Positions 33,371 to 43,696 of a DNA stretch of 64,000 nt are shown piece by piece. The notes below the pieces were generated by a model that saw nothing but the letters and a program-made list of their open reading frames with translations, did no database searches and was not told the origin of the DNA. This stretch comes from Cyanodermella asteris (taxonomy: Eukaryota > Ascomycota > Lecanoromycetes > Ostropales > Stictidaceae): the NCBI GenBank assembly GCA_900618795.1, contig UYJD01000006.1:1472220-1536219 (forward strand). Reading direction: 5' to 3'. Within the stretch, counting starts at the first letter, position 1. The number at the start of each line of letters is the position of its first letter. A program made the translations under genes and the position numbers.

Positions 33371-33894
33371 TTACATGCCACCAAAGCCCATGCCTGCGCC
33401 TCCTTTTCCAGCTGCATCGCTCTGCATCTTTTCGCTGACTTTCATGTTCGCTTCGAAGAACTTTGAAACACACCGGTCGAGGCAGACCGATTCGCCTTTG
33501 TTTAGCTCTGCTTCGCGGTAGTCTGTCGGCACGCATTTCTTGATGCAGGACTGTGAGAGTCTGGAATCTTGGCGTTAGAAAAAGGTTCGAACTGGTCACG
33601 AGAATATCGATGGCAGGCTCAAGGAGCAATCGCTTGCGGAGACCGACAAGCCAAAACCAAGCACGCTGCAGGTCCGTAAAATGAGGGCGAGCGTCATCGT
33701 ATGACGCGCCTAATAATGACCGGGCACCTCACTGCGCCATAATGTCATATATGGAGCGCAAAAGCCCCCTGATCTCCTAAGGGGCAGACAAACCTCGAAA
33801 ACATGTTGCCAACCATTTCAATCTCTGCCTCTGCAGCAGCGATCTTCTCCGCCGACGACGGTTGCGGCCTTCCGCCTCCGAACATGAACGACAT
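33371..33894 (-). CDS. TIM10: Mitochondrial import chaperone Tim10
   Basis: Small TIM chaperone of the intermembrane space that, with Tim9, carries hydrophobic precursors to the TIM22 translocase. Two exons (33794-33894 and 33371-33560) give 96 aa: [20 protein letters not shown], then the twin CX3C motifs SCIKKC and CLDRC separated by the expected spacing, the conserved [15 protein letters not shown] and [14 protein letters not shown] helices, and a Gly/Met tail. The single intron (33561-33793) is 233 nt, about four times the local norm, with donor GTTTGT and acceptor TTCCAG. Confidence 0.93.
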
Positions 33895-34325
33895 GATGAA
33901 CGATAGATATCTTGTAAGTCGAAAGAATGGGGTAGAATGTGCCGGATTGTAAGGGCGTGGGTATAGCGATCAAATGCGTGAGTGACGGCTCCGTAAACTT
34001 TCCAGACTCGAGTTTGACTTCGAGCTCAGAATCTGGGTCATGGCGCTTGGACCACCATGCGGGACAGCACTGTTCGTATTGATTGTCCTCGTCAAACAGT
34101 GCCAGAGCCAGCGGCGAGCGAAATGCTCTGACGGAGTAGAAGGCCGCGCTCGGCACTGGAGCAGCATTTTTCCGCGCGCCGTGCACTTTGCCCTACCTGC
34201 ACTCGGCCAATTCGAGATTATCATCCACCAGCAGTAGGGCGACATCACGACAATTTTCCACGCCAAACGTCACGGTGAGTATTCTCGCAACACTGACACT
34301 CGATAGCCTGCTAACGTTCGCATAG
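33895..34325. promoter_or_regulatory. Shared upstream region of TIM10 and RPL20, with likely 5' UTR intron
   Basis: A GTGAGT donor at about 34275 and a CATAG acceptor ending at 34325, directly before the RPL20 ATG, with an internal GCTAAC branch word, look like a 5' UTR intron of RPL20. The antisense open frames here (33818-34186, 33970-34266) have no recognisable content. Confidence 0.55.
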
Positions 34326-35025
34326 ATGGGTATGTCTGCATATTCGCCAGATGGAGAAGAGTTGGGAGCTGGTGGCTAACACGCTGAAAAGGTCGTCTTC
34401 AGGAATACCAGGTCATTGGGAGGCTTTTGCCGACCGAGAACAACCCGACCCCCAAGCTTTACCGCATGCGCATTTTTGCCCCGAATGAGGTCGTCGCCAA
34501 GTCTCGATTCTGGTACTTTCTTTCCAAGCTCCGAAAGGTCAAGAAGGCGAACGGCGAGGTTGTCAGCCTTAACCAGGTGTGTGGGATCGAGTTGAAGGAG
34601 TGCTCAGCACGGATGGAAGCTTACCGTCTGCCCGCAGATTACCGAGAAGAGGCCGACAAAGGTCAAGAACTTTGGCATCTGGATTCGCTACGACTCTCGA
34701 AGTGGAACTCACAACATGTACAAGGAGTATCGCGAGATGTCCCGAACGGACGCCGTCGAGGCCCTGTACCAGGACATGGCCGCCCGTCACCGTTCGCGCT
34801 TCAGGCAGATCCATGTATGTCTCGGCACACTCGACGCTTGTTCTCTGGTTGCTGACAATTATTCAGATCTTGAGGGTTGTCGAGGTCGAGAAGACTTCCG
34901 ACATCCGCCGCCCTTACATCAAGCAGCTTTTGGCCCCCAAGTTGAGCTTCCCTCTGCCCCACCGTGTGCCCAAGGCCAGCAGCAAGAAGATCTTCACTCC
35001 CCACCGACCATCGACCTTCGCATAG
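34326..35025 (+). CDS. RPL20: 60S ribosomal protein eL20 (L18a/L20)
   Basis: Large-subunit ribosomal protein. Four exons: 34326-34329, 34392-34576, 34638-34814 and 34867-35025 (introns 62, 61 and 52 nt); 174 aa, the normal length. Protein reads [79 protein letters not shown] and ends [21 protein letters not shown], matching the family from end to end. The first coding exon is only ATG plus one base, isolated between a likely 5' UTR intron and intron 1. Ribosomal protein genes in fungi often carry such early introns. Confidence 0.96.
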
Positions 35026-35899
35026 ACGGGACAGGTGATTGGATGGAGACGTTTTAGAAGAGGAGTTTACTGTGGGTCGATTCTCATGGCGGGACACAGC
35101 GGGCAAAACGGTGCTGCATTATTCTGCTGTCTGCAAGGCAGCTCTGGGTTTCACAATACCAAATGAATGTACGAATGTGAATTTCAAGAACAAGTTCATG
35201 GCTTGCAAGTGCACACAGGCTTGTGCTTTGCGCTGAGCGACCATGACTATCTGAATATTTGATCTGACCGAGTTATATCGAGTTCGCCTACTCGTTCAAT
35301 GATGGAGACGATATAACCTGTTGAGTCTTACCCAGGCCTGTCGTCGAACCCATGGTATGTGCTGCTGCGGCAGCAAACAGGCAAGGCTAATATAGCAGGT
35401 CAAGCACCAACCTGTCGTCTAACAATGAGCTGGACCGGCTCTAGGCATAGGGTGTAGACAACATGAGTGATACGCTGGTAAAGCAAGTGGATTCACTGTC
35501 ACACGAAAGTTCGATCTTGTGTTTCCCATGTTGTACAGTACGTATGCGGAAATCCTTGCGTGAAATACTTTGTATATAGACTCATTTCTTGCGCCTTTCC
35601 AGTTGCGACAGCGTACACAAAGATGAGAGCGAATAAAATCCCTGCACATTGAGATCTTGTTTGCCAGGATCGAACTAAACCTCAATCTTCGGTGTAGCAG
35701 TCCAGCCGGCCTGCAGGTGGTCCGTGCGTGAGCAGAGGCAGTCTGGGGCAGGGTCCGGTCATGCCAGCTCGCAGAAAGCTGCTCCCATAGATCATCTCCG
35801 CAACAATTCGAAAACCACATTCTTTCCTCACGCCTTACACATCAGACATTGCGCATTGTGTTCCACCGAATCCGCTGCATCAGGGGAAATTCACTCACT
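35026..35899. other. Intergenic, nothing recognised
   Basis: RPL20 3' flank and SEC61-beta promoter. Short frames on both strands (for example 35419-35820 minus) show no family features. Confidence 0.5.
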
Positions 35900-36458
35900 A
35901 TGGTAAGCTTTCCGACGACATCGCAAAGCGAGGGCCCTGATATACTCCACATCCTGTATCGTGCAATGGGATTGTTGTACTGACACTTTGCCAGTCTTCA
36001 CCTCGCGCAACCTCGCCCAACGGCGCTTCCATTGGTTCCTCAACCGCTCGTCCTTCATCACCTACTCCCCCCGGCGGCCCGAAGACTGCGATCAGGAGAA
36101 AGGCAGCTGCCGACCGTGCAGACAAGGTTGCCAATGCTCGGCCATCCAGCACCCGCGCCGCTGGCGCTGGCGGCAGCAGTAGCACCATGCTGAGTACGTG
36201 GATTCTGCTACGCTGTACATGTCATTCAATAGGAGGCGGATGCATAGTACGGAAAGGATATGGACTGACGGTTCAATAGAGCTCTACACCGACGAATCCC
36301 CTGGATTGAAAGTCGACCCGGTCATTGTTCTCGTTTTGTCCCTGGGCTTCATTTTCAGTGTTGTTGCATTGCACAGTAAGTAATAATCTTTGTCAGTTGA
36401 GCATCGGTACTGACGACCGACAGTTATTGCAAAGGTCGCACGGAGGTTCTCTTCATAA
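35900..36458 (+). CDS. SBH1: Protein translocon subunit Sec61-beta
   Basis: Tail-anchored beta subunit of the ER Sec61 protein-conducting channel. Four exons: 35900-35902 (the ATG alone), 35995-36193, 36280-36375, 36424-36458; introns 92, 86 and 48 nt; 110 aa. Cytosolic part SSPRATSPNGAS, then PPGGPKTAIRRKAAADRADK and a Gly/Ser linker; the conserved LYTDESPGLKVDPVIVLVLS segment runs into the single membrane helix (LGFIFSVVALHIIAKV), ending ARRFSS. The KVDPV motif before the membrane helix is diagnostic. The start codon is an exon by itself, which conventional ORF callers would miss. Confidence 0.94.
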
Positions 36459-37178
36459 GTTCATGGGCAGCGAAAGGATGATGATGGTTGCAGCGCAGAG
36501 TCATTGTTCGGAACTTCAGAAAGCGAAGGGCGCTTCGGACGGATATGCATGGTACAGGGTGAAGATTTGGGCCTCTTGCGGGACTTCGTTGGCGATGTAC
36601 CATACACGGGCGACAAAAGTATCTGACTTCTGACATCCGGCGAGACATTCCGTCCTCTACGACAGTGTGTAACCTACGCATATTTGACATTGGCCCGAGG
36701 CTTCCTTTCTTTTGACTGGCTGGAGGGTCGTCAAGATAACTCAAAGCAAAGTGCGGCGGTCGGGTTCGAGCTTCAGGTGCATATGCGGCGGTTAATTCGA
36801 TAGGACACTTGGTACCGGGGATGGGCTCAAGTTTCGCGCGCAGCTTTCCGATCTTCTTGCCTTTCAGTCGATACTTGTAGACTCCATTTAGGTTTAATGT
36901 ATCGACTCACGATCATCGATGCGCAGCTCACTTCCGAAATAAGGACAGTGCCGCGACTAAGTGATTTGCGTGTTTGCTGCGGTTATAGAAAATAGGGCGG
37001 TCCTGAGAAGGAATCTCAGATCAATGTTCTATCGTCTATCATAGCTAGATTTCTAAGTCCTGGAGTGGTGTTCATTCAGGGTAGAGCAGGAGTGGTTGAC
37101 CGAATTTCAGATCAAAGTTCGGTGCCAAACATCATCAGTCGAAGAAATATCCAGCACTGTGCATCACCACGCAACTTC
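36459..37178. other. Intergenic upstream of alpha/beta hydrolase
   Basis: No gene recognised. The frame from 37065 has only a GTG start and is read as 5' UTR. A minus-strand frame at 36424-36744 overlaps the SEC61-beta end and has no family content. Confidence 0.5.
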
Positions 37179-38355
37179 ATGTTCATGAAACGCATACCAG
37201 TCCTTAAGTCAGCTACGACAATTACGAGAAGACCACCCTTTCGATGCCCTCGGCTCTTGATCCGCCAGCATGCCAGGTCAATTTCATTGCTACAGCTTGC
37301 CACTCCGCCCTTGGCCTTCGGTGGATTGCTTGTGGGCCTCTGGGCCTACAAGTGCCTGATGATGGTCATCTTTCAGAATAAGATCATCTACATGCCGAGC
37401 ATTCCACCCTTCAGTCGGGCCGAAAAGATTTCGAACTACGTGTTCTCAAAATCTATTTCTTGGGAAGAGGAGCATTTCAAATCGACCGATGGAACTCGTT
37501 TAGCGGTTGCCATTGGCACCGCAGATACCGTGCAGCATGCAACAAGGCGTGCAGATCGAACAACTATCATTGCTTACTTCCAAGGGTGAGTTGTATATAC
37601 ATCTAGTTTACAAGGGTATCTGATTTAAGGTCTCCAGCAATGCCTCGTCCCTACCGCCTCGACTCCCGAGTCTGAGCAGCGTTCTGGAAGATCTCCGAAG
37701 CGAAAGCGAATCCGGACACCGCATCATAATCGTCGCGCTATCTTACAGAGGGTTCTGGACATCCAAAGGCAAGCCGTCGCGATCAGGAATTGAAAAGGAC
37801 GCCACCGCGTTCATGCACTGGCTGCAGTCGTTTGCCCGGTCCCAGTCGACCGATGTGCAACTCATCATCTGGGGCCAGAGCATTGGTGCAGCTATCGCGG
37901 CAACAGCAACAGCAACATGGCTGGGACAGAATCTGGAGACAAACAGCCACGCTCATATTAGTGGTATTATTCTGGAGACACCCTTCATCAACATGAAAGA
38001 GATGCTGATTGCAATGTACCCGCAAAAGTGGCTGCCTTATCGATACCTGTGGCCATTCTTACGGAGTAATTGGGACAACACCGCCCCGCTGAGGGCAATC
38101 AGCAGGCTTCCAACGCTTCATAAGCCGACAGTGCTAATAGTACAAGCTGCAAAGGACGAGCTGATACCAGAAGGACATGCTCATGTATTGCGCAATCAAT
38201 ACCAGCAATCAGGATTGTCTGTTCGATGGCTCAGCGTGCCAGGCGCTTACCATAACACAGCGGCAAGTTTGACAATTGGCCGGCAAGGAATCAAAGACTT
38301 TGTGCTGGAGGCGACCGCTCGCGATACCGACTTGGATTTGCAAAAGGGTGGGTGA
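37179..38355 (+). CDS. Alpha/beta hydrolase, membrane-anchored (Bem46/ABHD12-13-like)
   Basis: Serine hydrolase fold; two exons (37179-37585, 37638-38355; intron 52 nt), 374 aa. The N-terminus is Arg/Ser/Thr-rich without acidic residues (MKRIPVLKSATTITRR...) and leads into a membrane helix near LLQLATPPLAFGGLLVGLWA, so mitochondrial or other organelle membrane anchoring is likely. Catalytic elements: nucleophile elbow GQSIG, acid KDELIP and histidine GAYHNTA, with ALSYRGFWTSKGKPS as the region before the elbow. This resembles the Bem46/YNL320W and ABHD12/13 group. Substrate unknown. Met 37185 is an alternative start two codons later. Confidence 0.85.
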
Positions 38356-38466
38356 AGACCTCGAGCAAGTCGATCGATTGAGCCAGTCACGGTGTCGCAG
38401 TCCAGCAGCGAACTTCGCACTTTGACGAGAGTTTCAGCTGGCACATCGCAATGTTGTGCAAGTGCA

Positions 38467-40095
38467 TTAAGGACGCGTCAGACTGACGACGTTGCGAAGT
38501 GTTCCGAAAGCTAGAACGTCGCTAATGCGATTTGCACCCGTCATCAACATGCAAAGGCGGTCGATTCCACATCCCCAACCGCCAGTGGGTGGCATGCCCC
38601 ATTCAAGTGCTTCCAAATAGCTCTCGTCCACGACTGCTTCGTTCTCATCGTTGCGATAGGCCAATTGTTGCTCGAACTTGCGCCGCTGCTCTGCTGGCGA
38701 GTTCTCTTCCTCATAGGTATTGGCAAGCTCCTTTTTGTGAATGAAAAGTTCGCCTCGAGCAGAAACCGCATGACCTGTCTGAGGGTGGACAAATGATTTG
38801 GCCAACGGAGCCAAGCACTCTGGGTGATTGATGATCCAAGTCGGTTCCTCACATTCGGGTTCGAGATAGTAAGCGGACAAACGGTCGAGCAGCTGAGGCA
38901 GCGTCAAATCCGACTTGTGTGGGATCGATTTCGCCCCCAACATAGCCCGGATCGTTCCCTCAGCAGCCGGCTCAGAGAGATCCGGGAGCTTTAACCCCAT
39001 CCGAGATTCGATTTCGGTAATGAAATCCAAGCGCTTATATGGTCCTGCAAAATTGGTGTCTGGAAACTGTATGCTCAGGTTGTGGTTCTCTTGTAGAGCT
39101 TGGACGTGAGAGGCGATCCCCGAGACTAGGTCTTCAGTCATTTGAATGAGCTTTTCGAGATCGGTATAGGAGCGGTAAAACTCGCACGTAGTGAACTCGG
39201 GATTGTGTGTTAGGTCGATGCCTTCGTTACGAAAGACCGGACCGATTTCGAAGACTCTGTCCATGCCTCCTACAACCAAGCGTTTCAGCCATAGTTCTGG
39301 CGCAATTCTTAAATTCACATTGCGACCGGGAAACTCTGTAGCGCTGGTCACGAAAGATCTTGCCGTTGCGCCACTTGCGCCATCTGCAAGGACTGGCGTC
39401 TGCACCTCAATGTGGCCATCAGCGAGGAGGAACTTTCTCATGAACTGAATGATTTCTGCTCGAGTCCGTATAATGCTTGACAGGCGTCCATTGATACGAA
39501 GATCAACGTGGCGTTTCTGCATCTTCGTCTCATTGTCAACTATGTGATCGGGCATGGGATGAAGGCATGGTGCCATCAACTTGGGCAGCCGCTGTAATCT
39601 GAGAGAGAGCTCGCCACTGCGAGTCCGCTGAGGCTGACCGACTGCTTCGATGATATCTCCACGCTGCAGATTGCTGAAAGCGGCTTTGAATTCAGATTTA
39701 GCAAGAGTGCCCTCGAAATCTTTGAAGCTGCATAGGGTTTGTATTGTTTGCTGGCCCTGTTCTACATCCATAAAAATCAACTTCGAACTCGCGGAGCGGA
39801 TTCTCATGACCCTGCCGCACAGCTGTACGTCCTCATCGGAAGCGCTTTGATCGGGATCCAAGAATCCATAGCGGCCGACAAAGTCATAACACGAGGTAAT
39901 GGCAGGGCCCAGTGCCAGTCTTGGATACGCGTCCGGAGTGCTCTTTTGCAGAGCACTTCGCCGTGCTTCCACATGCTCATCGCGTTGGCGATTGCTACCA
40001 GAATAGGCACGAATCTGGACACGGCAGATATCAGACCGCGCTGGCCTCACCAAATGTGGATTGCGGACAGCATGTTGACGCAGAATGCCTCGCAT
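38467..40095 (-). CDS. MSK1: Mitochondrial lysyl-tRNA synthetase
   Basis: Class II synthetase that charges mitochondrial tRNA-Lys. Single exon, 542 aa. An Arg-rich presequence (MRGILRQHAVRNPHLVRPAR) is followed by the OB-fold anticodon domain (VQLCGRVMRIRSASSKLIFM). Motif 1 is in the IIQFMRKFLLADGHIEVQTP region, motif 2 is FRNEGIDLTHNPEFTTCEFY, and motif 3 is GGWGCGIDRLCMLM. LysRS-type SPLAKSF is present as APLAKSF and RGELFIHKKELANTYEE follows. The presequence and shorter N-terminal extension separate it from the cytosolic enzyme. It is convergent with the hydrolase gene. Confidence 0.94.
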   Translation of the reverse strand: MRGILRQHAVRNPHLVRPARSDICRVQIRAYSGSNRQRDEHVEARRSALQKSTPDAYPRLALGPAITSCYDFVGRYGFLDPDQSASDEDVQLCGRVMRIRSASSKLIFMDVEQGQQTIQTLCSFKDFEGTLAKSEFKAAFSNLQRGDIIEAVGQPQRTRSGELSLRLQRLPKLMAPCLHPMPDHIVDNETKMQKRHVDLRINGRLSSIIRTRAEIIQFMRKFLLADGHIEVQTPVLADGASGATARSFVTSATEFPGRNVNLRIAPELWLKRLVVGGMDRVFEIGPVFRNEGIDLTHNPEFTTCEFYRSYTDLEKLIQMTEDLVSGIASHVQALQENHNLSIQFPDTNFAGPYKRLDFITEIESRMGLKLPDLSEPAAEGTIRAMLGAKSIPHKSDLTLPQLLDRLSAYYLEPECEEPTWIINHPECLAPLAKSFVHPQTGHAVSARGELFIHKKELANTYEEENSPAEQRRKFEQQLAYRNDENEAVVDESYLEALEWGMPPTGGWGCGIDRLCMLMTGANRISDVLAFGTLRNVVSLTRP

Positions 40096-40461
40096 AAGCG
40101 CCTGTAGACATATAACGTCAGCCAGAAGCCCAGTTTAGAGTTCTTGAAGTCAATTGGGAGCAGGAATGAATTTCAGACAGCAGTTGGATAAATTTGTTCG
40201 ATCAGTCGCCCGTAGGCGTCATTCGCAACGGTTCTTAGATATTATTCATCAGGTAGGAGTGCAGAGGGCGGGACATAGCGATTTATGACTTACCTGTTCT
40301 CAAATGCTAAGATGTTGGGAGTGGTGACATGGAAGTTGGTGCTGAGCATGCGGGCGTGTGGGAGAATGAACAGCTTGGAAATTCCAACAGCGTGCAAGAT
40401 TGCAGAGTGCCAAGTCTGGTGGCTTCGGATGCCTGCGCCACTACTCACCCGCCACAGACTT
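40096..40461. other. Intergenic upstream of MSK1
   Basis: No gene recognised. A frame at 40285-40536 runs into the tandem repeat and has no known content. Confidence 0.45.
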
Positions 40462-40619
40462 TCTAACAGATTAACAGAATATACCCGGAGTGGGCCCCGA
40501 CCTTGGCGGATTGATTGGCCAACGCGAACTTTGTAGTTATCTATCTAACAGATTAACAGAATATACCCGGAGTGGGTCCCGACCTTGGCGGATTGATTGG
40601 CTAACGCGAACTTTGTAGT
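40462..40619. repeat. Tandem duplication, two copies, 82-bp period
   Basis: Bases 40462-40537 recur at 40544-40619 (TCTAACAGATTAACAGAATA ... GCGAACTTTGTAGT). Only two differences are visible, both C in copy 1 and T in copy 2. The pair lies about 100 bp from the assembly gap, so more copies may be collapsed or missing there. Confidence 0.92.
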
Positions 40620-40721
40620 GATAGCGTCATTATAGGCTCTAATTAGCCCGTTTTCTTAGCGTCTTGGCTAGAACGTATACGCTAAGCTTCGGAGTCGATC
40701 GGAATTGTAACGCGGGCACGG

Positions 40722-40746
40722 NNNNNNNNNNNNNNNNNNNNNNNNN
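40722..40746. other. Assembly gap (25 N)
   Basis: Run of 25 N. The coding frame on its right side is cut off in an intron, and the left side has no SDR sequence. Confidence 0.99.
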
Positions 40747-40753
40747 TAGTTAC

Positions 40754-41150
40754 CTGGGCTGGCTACGCCGGCGGCAGCAATGACCCCGCCGAGCTCCTTG
40801 CCATTTTGCTTTGACCACTCAACGGACTTGGAAACCGCTGATTCCACGCTCCCCGAATCTGTGACATCGCATTCAAAGAAAGTGGCGGAATTCTGGCCAA
40901 GAGACTTGACTAGTGTCTGGCCTTGCTCCTCGTTCATGTCCAAAATGGCCACCTGGTCGAGGTCAGAATGTGATTGATATAGACATCATTGGCTTACTGC
41001 GCCGCCATGCTTCACGATGTTCTCTGCAGTCGCCTGGCCAAGGCCAGATGCACTTTCAAAGTCAGCAGGTACTCCATGCTTGTGTGATATACGGGAGAGC
41101 ATGATTACTCACCCGCCGGAGATGAGGAAAGTTCGACCTTTGATCTGCAT
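40754..41150 (-). CDS. Short-chain dehydrogenase/reductase (HSD10-like), 5' part only
   Basis: N-terminal half of an SDR. Exons 41113-41150, 40998-41052 and 40754-40952 (introns 60 and 45 nt) encode MQIKGRTFLISGGASGLGQA (TGxxxGxG-type cofactor loop as SGGASGLG), VAILDMNEEQGQ (acidic end of strand 2, favouring NAD), FFECDVTDSGSVESAV and GGVIAAAGVASPG (NAG-type strand as AAAG). A GTAACT donor at 40753 opens an intron that runs into the N gap after seven bases. The exon ends in phase 1. The missing catalytic half is not on the left side of the gap but matches the SDR part at bases 44-543 in phase and content. Confidence 0.88.
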
Positions 41151-41980
41151 GTTGCGTTTCTTGCCTGTATGAGATTCTACGTGAATTTTCGAAAGGCCCA
41201 ATCAGGTATCAAGGAGTATAGGTCGTGCAGCATGACAGACATAGCAATGAGTGATGGTGACTAGCTCCGCTGCTGGACCTCGGCACGATTTCACAAGTAC
41301 TGCTTTGGTCCACTAGTCCACAGCAGCACAGCCGACTACTCGGGCGCTCAGACCACATCATGGACTACAATATCAGATCTGGTCTGAGGGCGACTGATGA
41401 CTTCAAGGTACTCGCTGTGATTTTTGGCGTGCCAATGTGGGTCTGATTGAGCGTTGGATCCTGAGGGTCAGCCATTCACCGTGGAGTATTTTGTCAGAGG
41501 CCTCGGTCACCTTTTCAGCTCCCTGTTATTCAATTATCATCAGGATATATTTTACGACTACTCTCTCAGCTGCTGGAGAGACCCGTGCTACGCACTTTAC
41601 TTGAGACTGACGGAGTGCTTGCATTTCTTGCGTTCCAGGAACTGTCGTGAGGAACTTCGACTATGTCTGAATTAGCACGCCATGCGTGAGTCGATAAATC
41701 ATTTACAGGACAAGAAGCATAATCTGAATAGAGATTTGTCAATGCCGGAACCGTCTTGCATGAGTTACTCCCTTCATCGCTCTTGCTTACTGTCATAATC
41801 ACGTGTTGATGCCCCTCACCAGGCAATCAATGCAACAAGCACAAGTGCACATTTCAAGATTCTTCGCTCCAGATGCCTACATGGGGTTTGAGCTTTGCAA
41901 TCCGCTTTGAAACTTCTAAGCACAGATTTTGTGAACGATCCACGAAAAGAAAGCGGCCGAAGCGAAGTTGAACAGACAAA
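41151..41980. other. Intergenic between SDR 5' part and UCH gene
   Basis: Upstream region of two divergent genes. A 73-codon frame at 41454-41675 (plus) and frames at 41566-42182 (minus) have no recognisable family. Confidence 0.5.
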
Positions 41981-42816
41981 ATGAGTGAAGCGACCGACGA
42001 TGGTACGAACGATGCAGGAGGACCACCTGGAACCAATAGAGTCTTCCATATGCTGGGTAACGCTCCTTGTCGGGCCGACCGAATGCGAAGAGGCTAACGC
42101 AGCCACCAGAGAACAATCCAGAAGTCATGAATGCCCTGGCATACCGCCTCGGTCTCTCTAAAGAACTTGCGTTCCACGACATCTACTCCCTCTACGACCC
42201 CGAACTTTTGAGCTTCATTCCTAGACCAGTCCATGCTCTTGTAGCGACTATTCCTCTCACCCCGGCATGGAAGCAGGATCGTGACGCAGAGGACGCCATG
42301 ACCCCGTGGTATAGCGGATCAGGTTCTGAGGAGCCTGTCATCTGGTTTCAGCAAACGATATCTCATGGGTGTGGACTGATTGGCCTTTTGCACGCCATTA
42401 TAAACGGCGAGCCCGCGAAATTGATCAAACCTGGAAGTTTGCTCGCCAGCTTCGTCGAGCAAGTCACACCACTTGGAATGAAGGAGAGAGCCGCACTTCT
42501 GAAGGCGAGCGACGAGCTCTACGAAGCCAGCGAAGCTGTTGCCGCCGAGGGTGATTCTCGACCTTTAAACCTTGGTGGCCCTAGTGGTAACCACTTCTTG
42601 GCTCTGGTCAAAGGACACGACGGCCATCTGTGGGAACTCGAGGGCTCCAGGAAAGGACCGCTGGACAGAGGAGCGCTCCTCGCAGATGAAGACGGGCTCA
42701 GCGATCGAGCGCTGGAGTTGGGTATCAAGCGACTGATTGAGATTTCAAAGGAGGGCGATGGAAACTTGAGATTCTCTTGCATTGCGCTTGCACCAAGCTA
42801 TGGAAATGATGAGTGA
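41981..42816 (+). CDS. YUH1: Ubiquitin carboxyl-terminal hydrolase (UCH family, C12)
   Basis: Cysteine deubiquitinase that trims small adducts from ubiquitin. Two exons (41981-42056, 42110-42816; intron 53 nt), 260 aa. It has the conserved NNPEVMNALAYRLGLSKELA and FHDIYSLYDPELLSFIPRPV. The oxyanion Gln and nucleophile are in VIWFQQTISHGCGLIGLLHA, the catalytic His in GNHFLALVKG, and LWELEGSRKGPLDRG follows. Where classical UCHs have ELDGR with the catalytic Asp, this has ELEG. The crossover loop region lies between (LKASDELYEASEAV). The upstream start is preferred over the internal Met at 42067, which lies in the intron. Confidence 0.92.
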
Positions 42817-43696
42817 AGCCTGGTAACACCCGAATGGACTGCGCTTGGTGACATCCATGGGCTGAGCAGATGTATCAGGATCAGTAGCAGCAAAATTGGA
42901 AGACTCAATGGTAGGTTAGAAGTAGGCCATTATGTGTCGCCTCAATAAGATATATACAAACTCGGCATTCTGCTCCTCTGTGCTGGCTTCAGACTCGCGA
43001 TGCATACAAGTGTATTAGAGCCATCTTTTTGAGCCCCCTACTCTCTCTGCGTTACCTCGATACAAGCAATCGATTTGATCAAGGCCTCAAATTTCCGAGA
43101 TGGACCAATATACTGCAGGCAGCTTTCCAAAGGCCTCGACTCCCATCACCGTGGCGCGTTACCTTACTCGGGCTGTCGAGGAGCTCGCTTCTCCCCTCGA
43201 TTTGCTTAGATTGTCCACTTGGCAAACATTTCAATCCTCACGAGTCACACGGACAGAGAAACGTTGGGAAGGATCCAGGGGTACATGAATAACAAACAGG
43301 AACAGGCAGTTGTGTCTCGGCACCAAGGCTGGCAATTAGAGGGGGCCACTTTTGCCCGAGGCGCTGTTTCTGGAAGCTGACTGTCAACGTCATCACAGCA
43401 TGCACGAAACTAAGCGCAATGTCAAGGGCGGGCTGGGCAAGGCTGCATGCTGCAGAAGGACGATTGGGGGCGTCGAGGAATGTGTCAGGTGAGCTTGTTT
43501 GGGTTGCGTCAAAAGCGCGCGGAATGCCCGCTGTTTGTTGCTGCCGCGCCCGCCGGTCTTCACAGTACCGCACCAGCCTCCTCAGTCGGCGAACTCGGCC
43601 TTTTCGCCATGCCAGCCACCTTCATGTCGACCTCCCGCTCCCCCACACCTCGAGCGCAGCTCCCGGTCGCCAGATCACTTCGAATGCGCGCCCGCA
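42817..43696. other. Intergenic / 5' leader of coiled-coil gene
   Basis: No gene recognised. The frame open from 43499 continues in phase into the coiled-coil gene but has only a non-ATG start and a Pro/Arg-rich composition, so it is treated as leader. Confidence 0.5.

Noticed and set aside
41454-41675. 73-codon plus-strand frame
   Set aside because: No known domain, no ATG-proximal context, and no conserved pattern.
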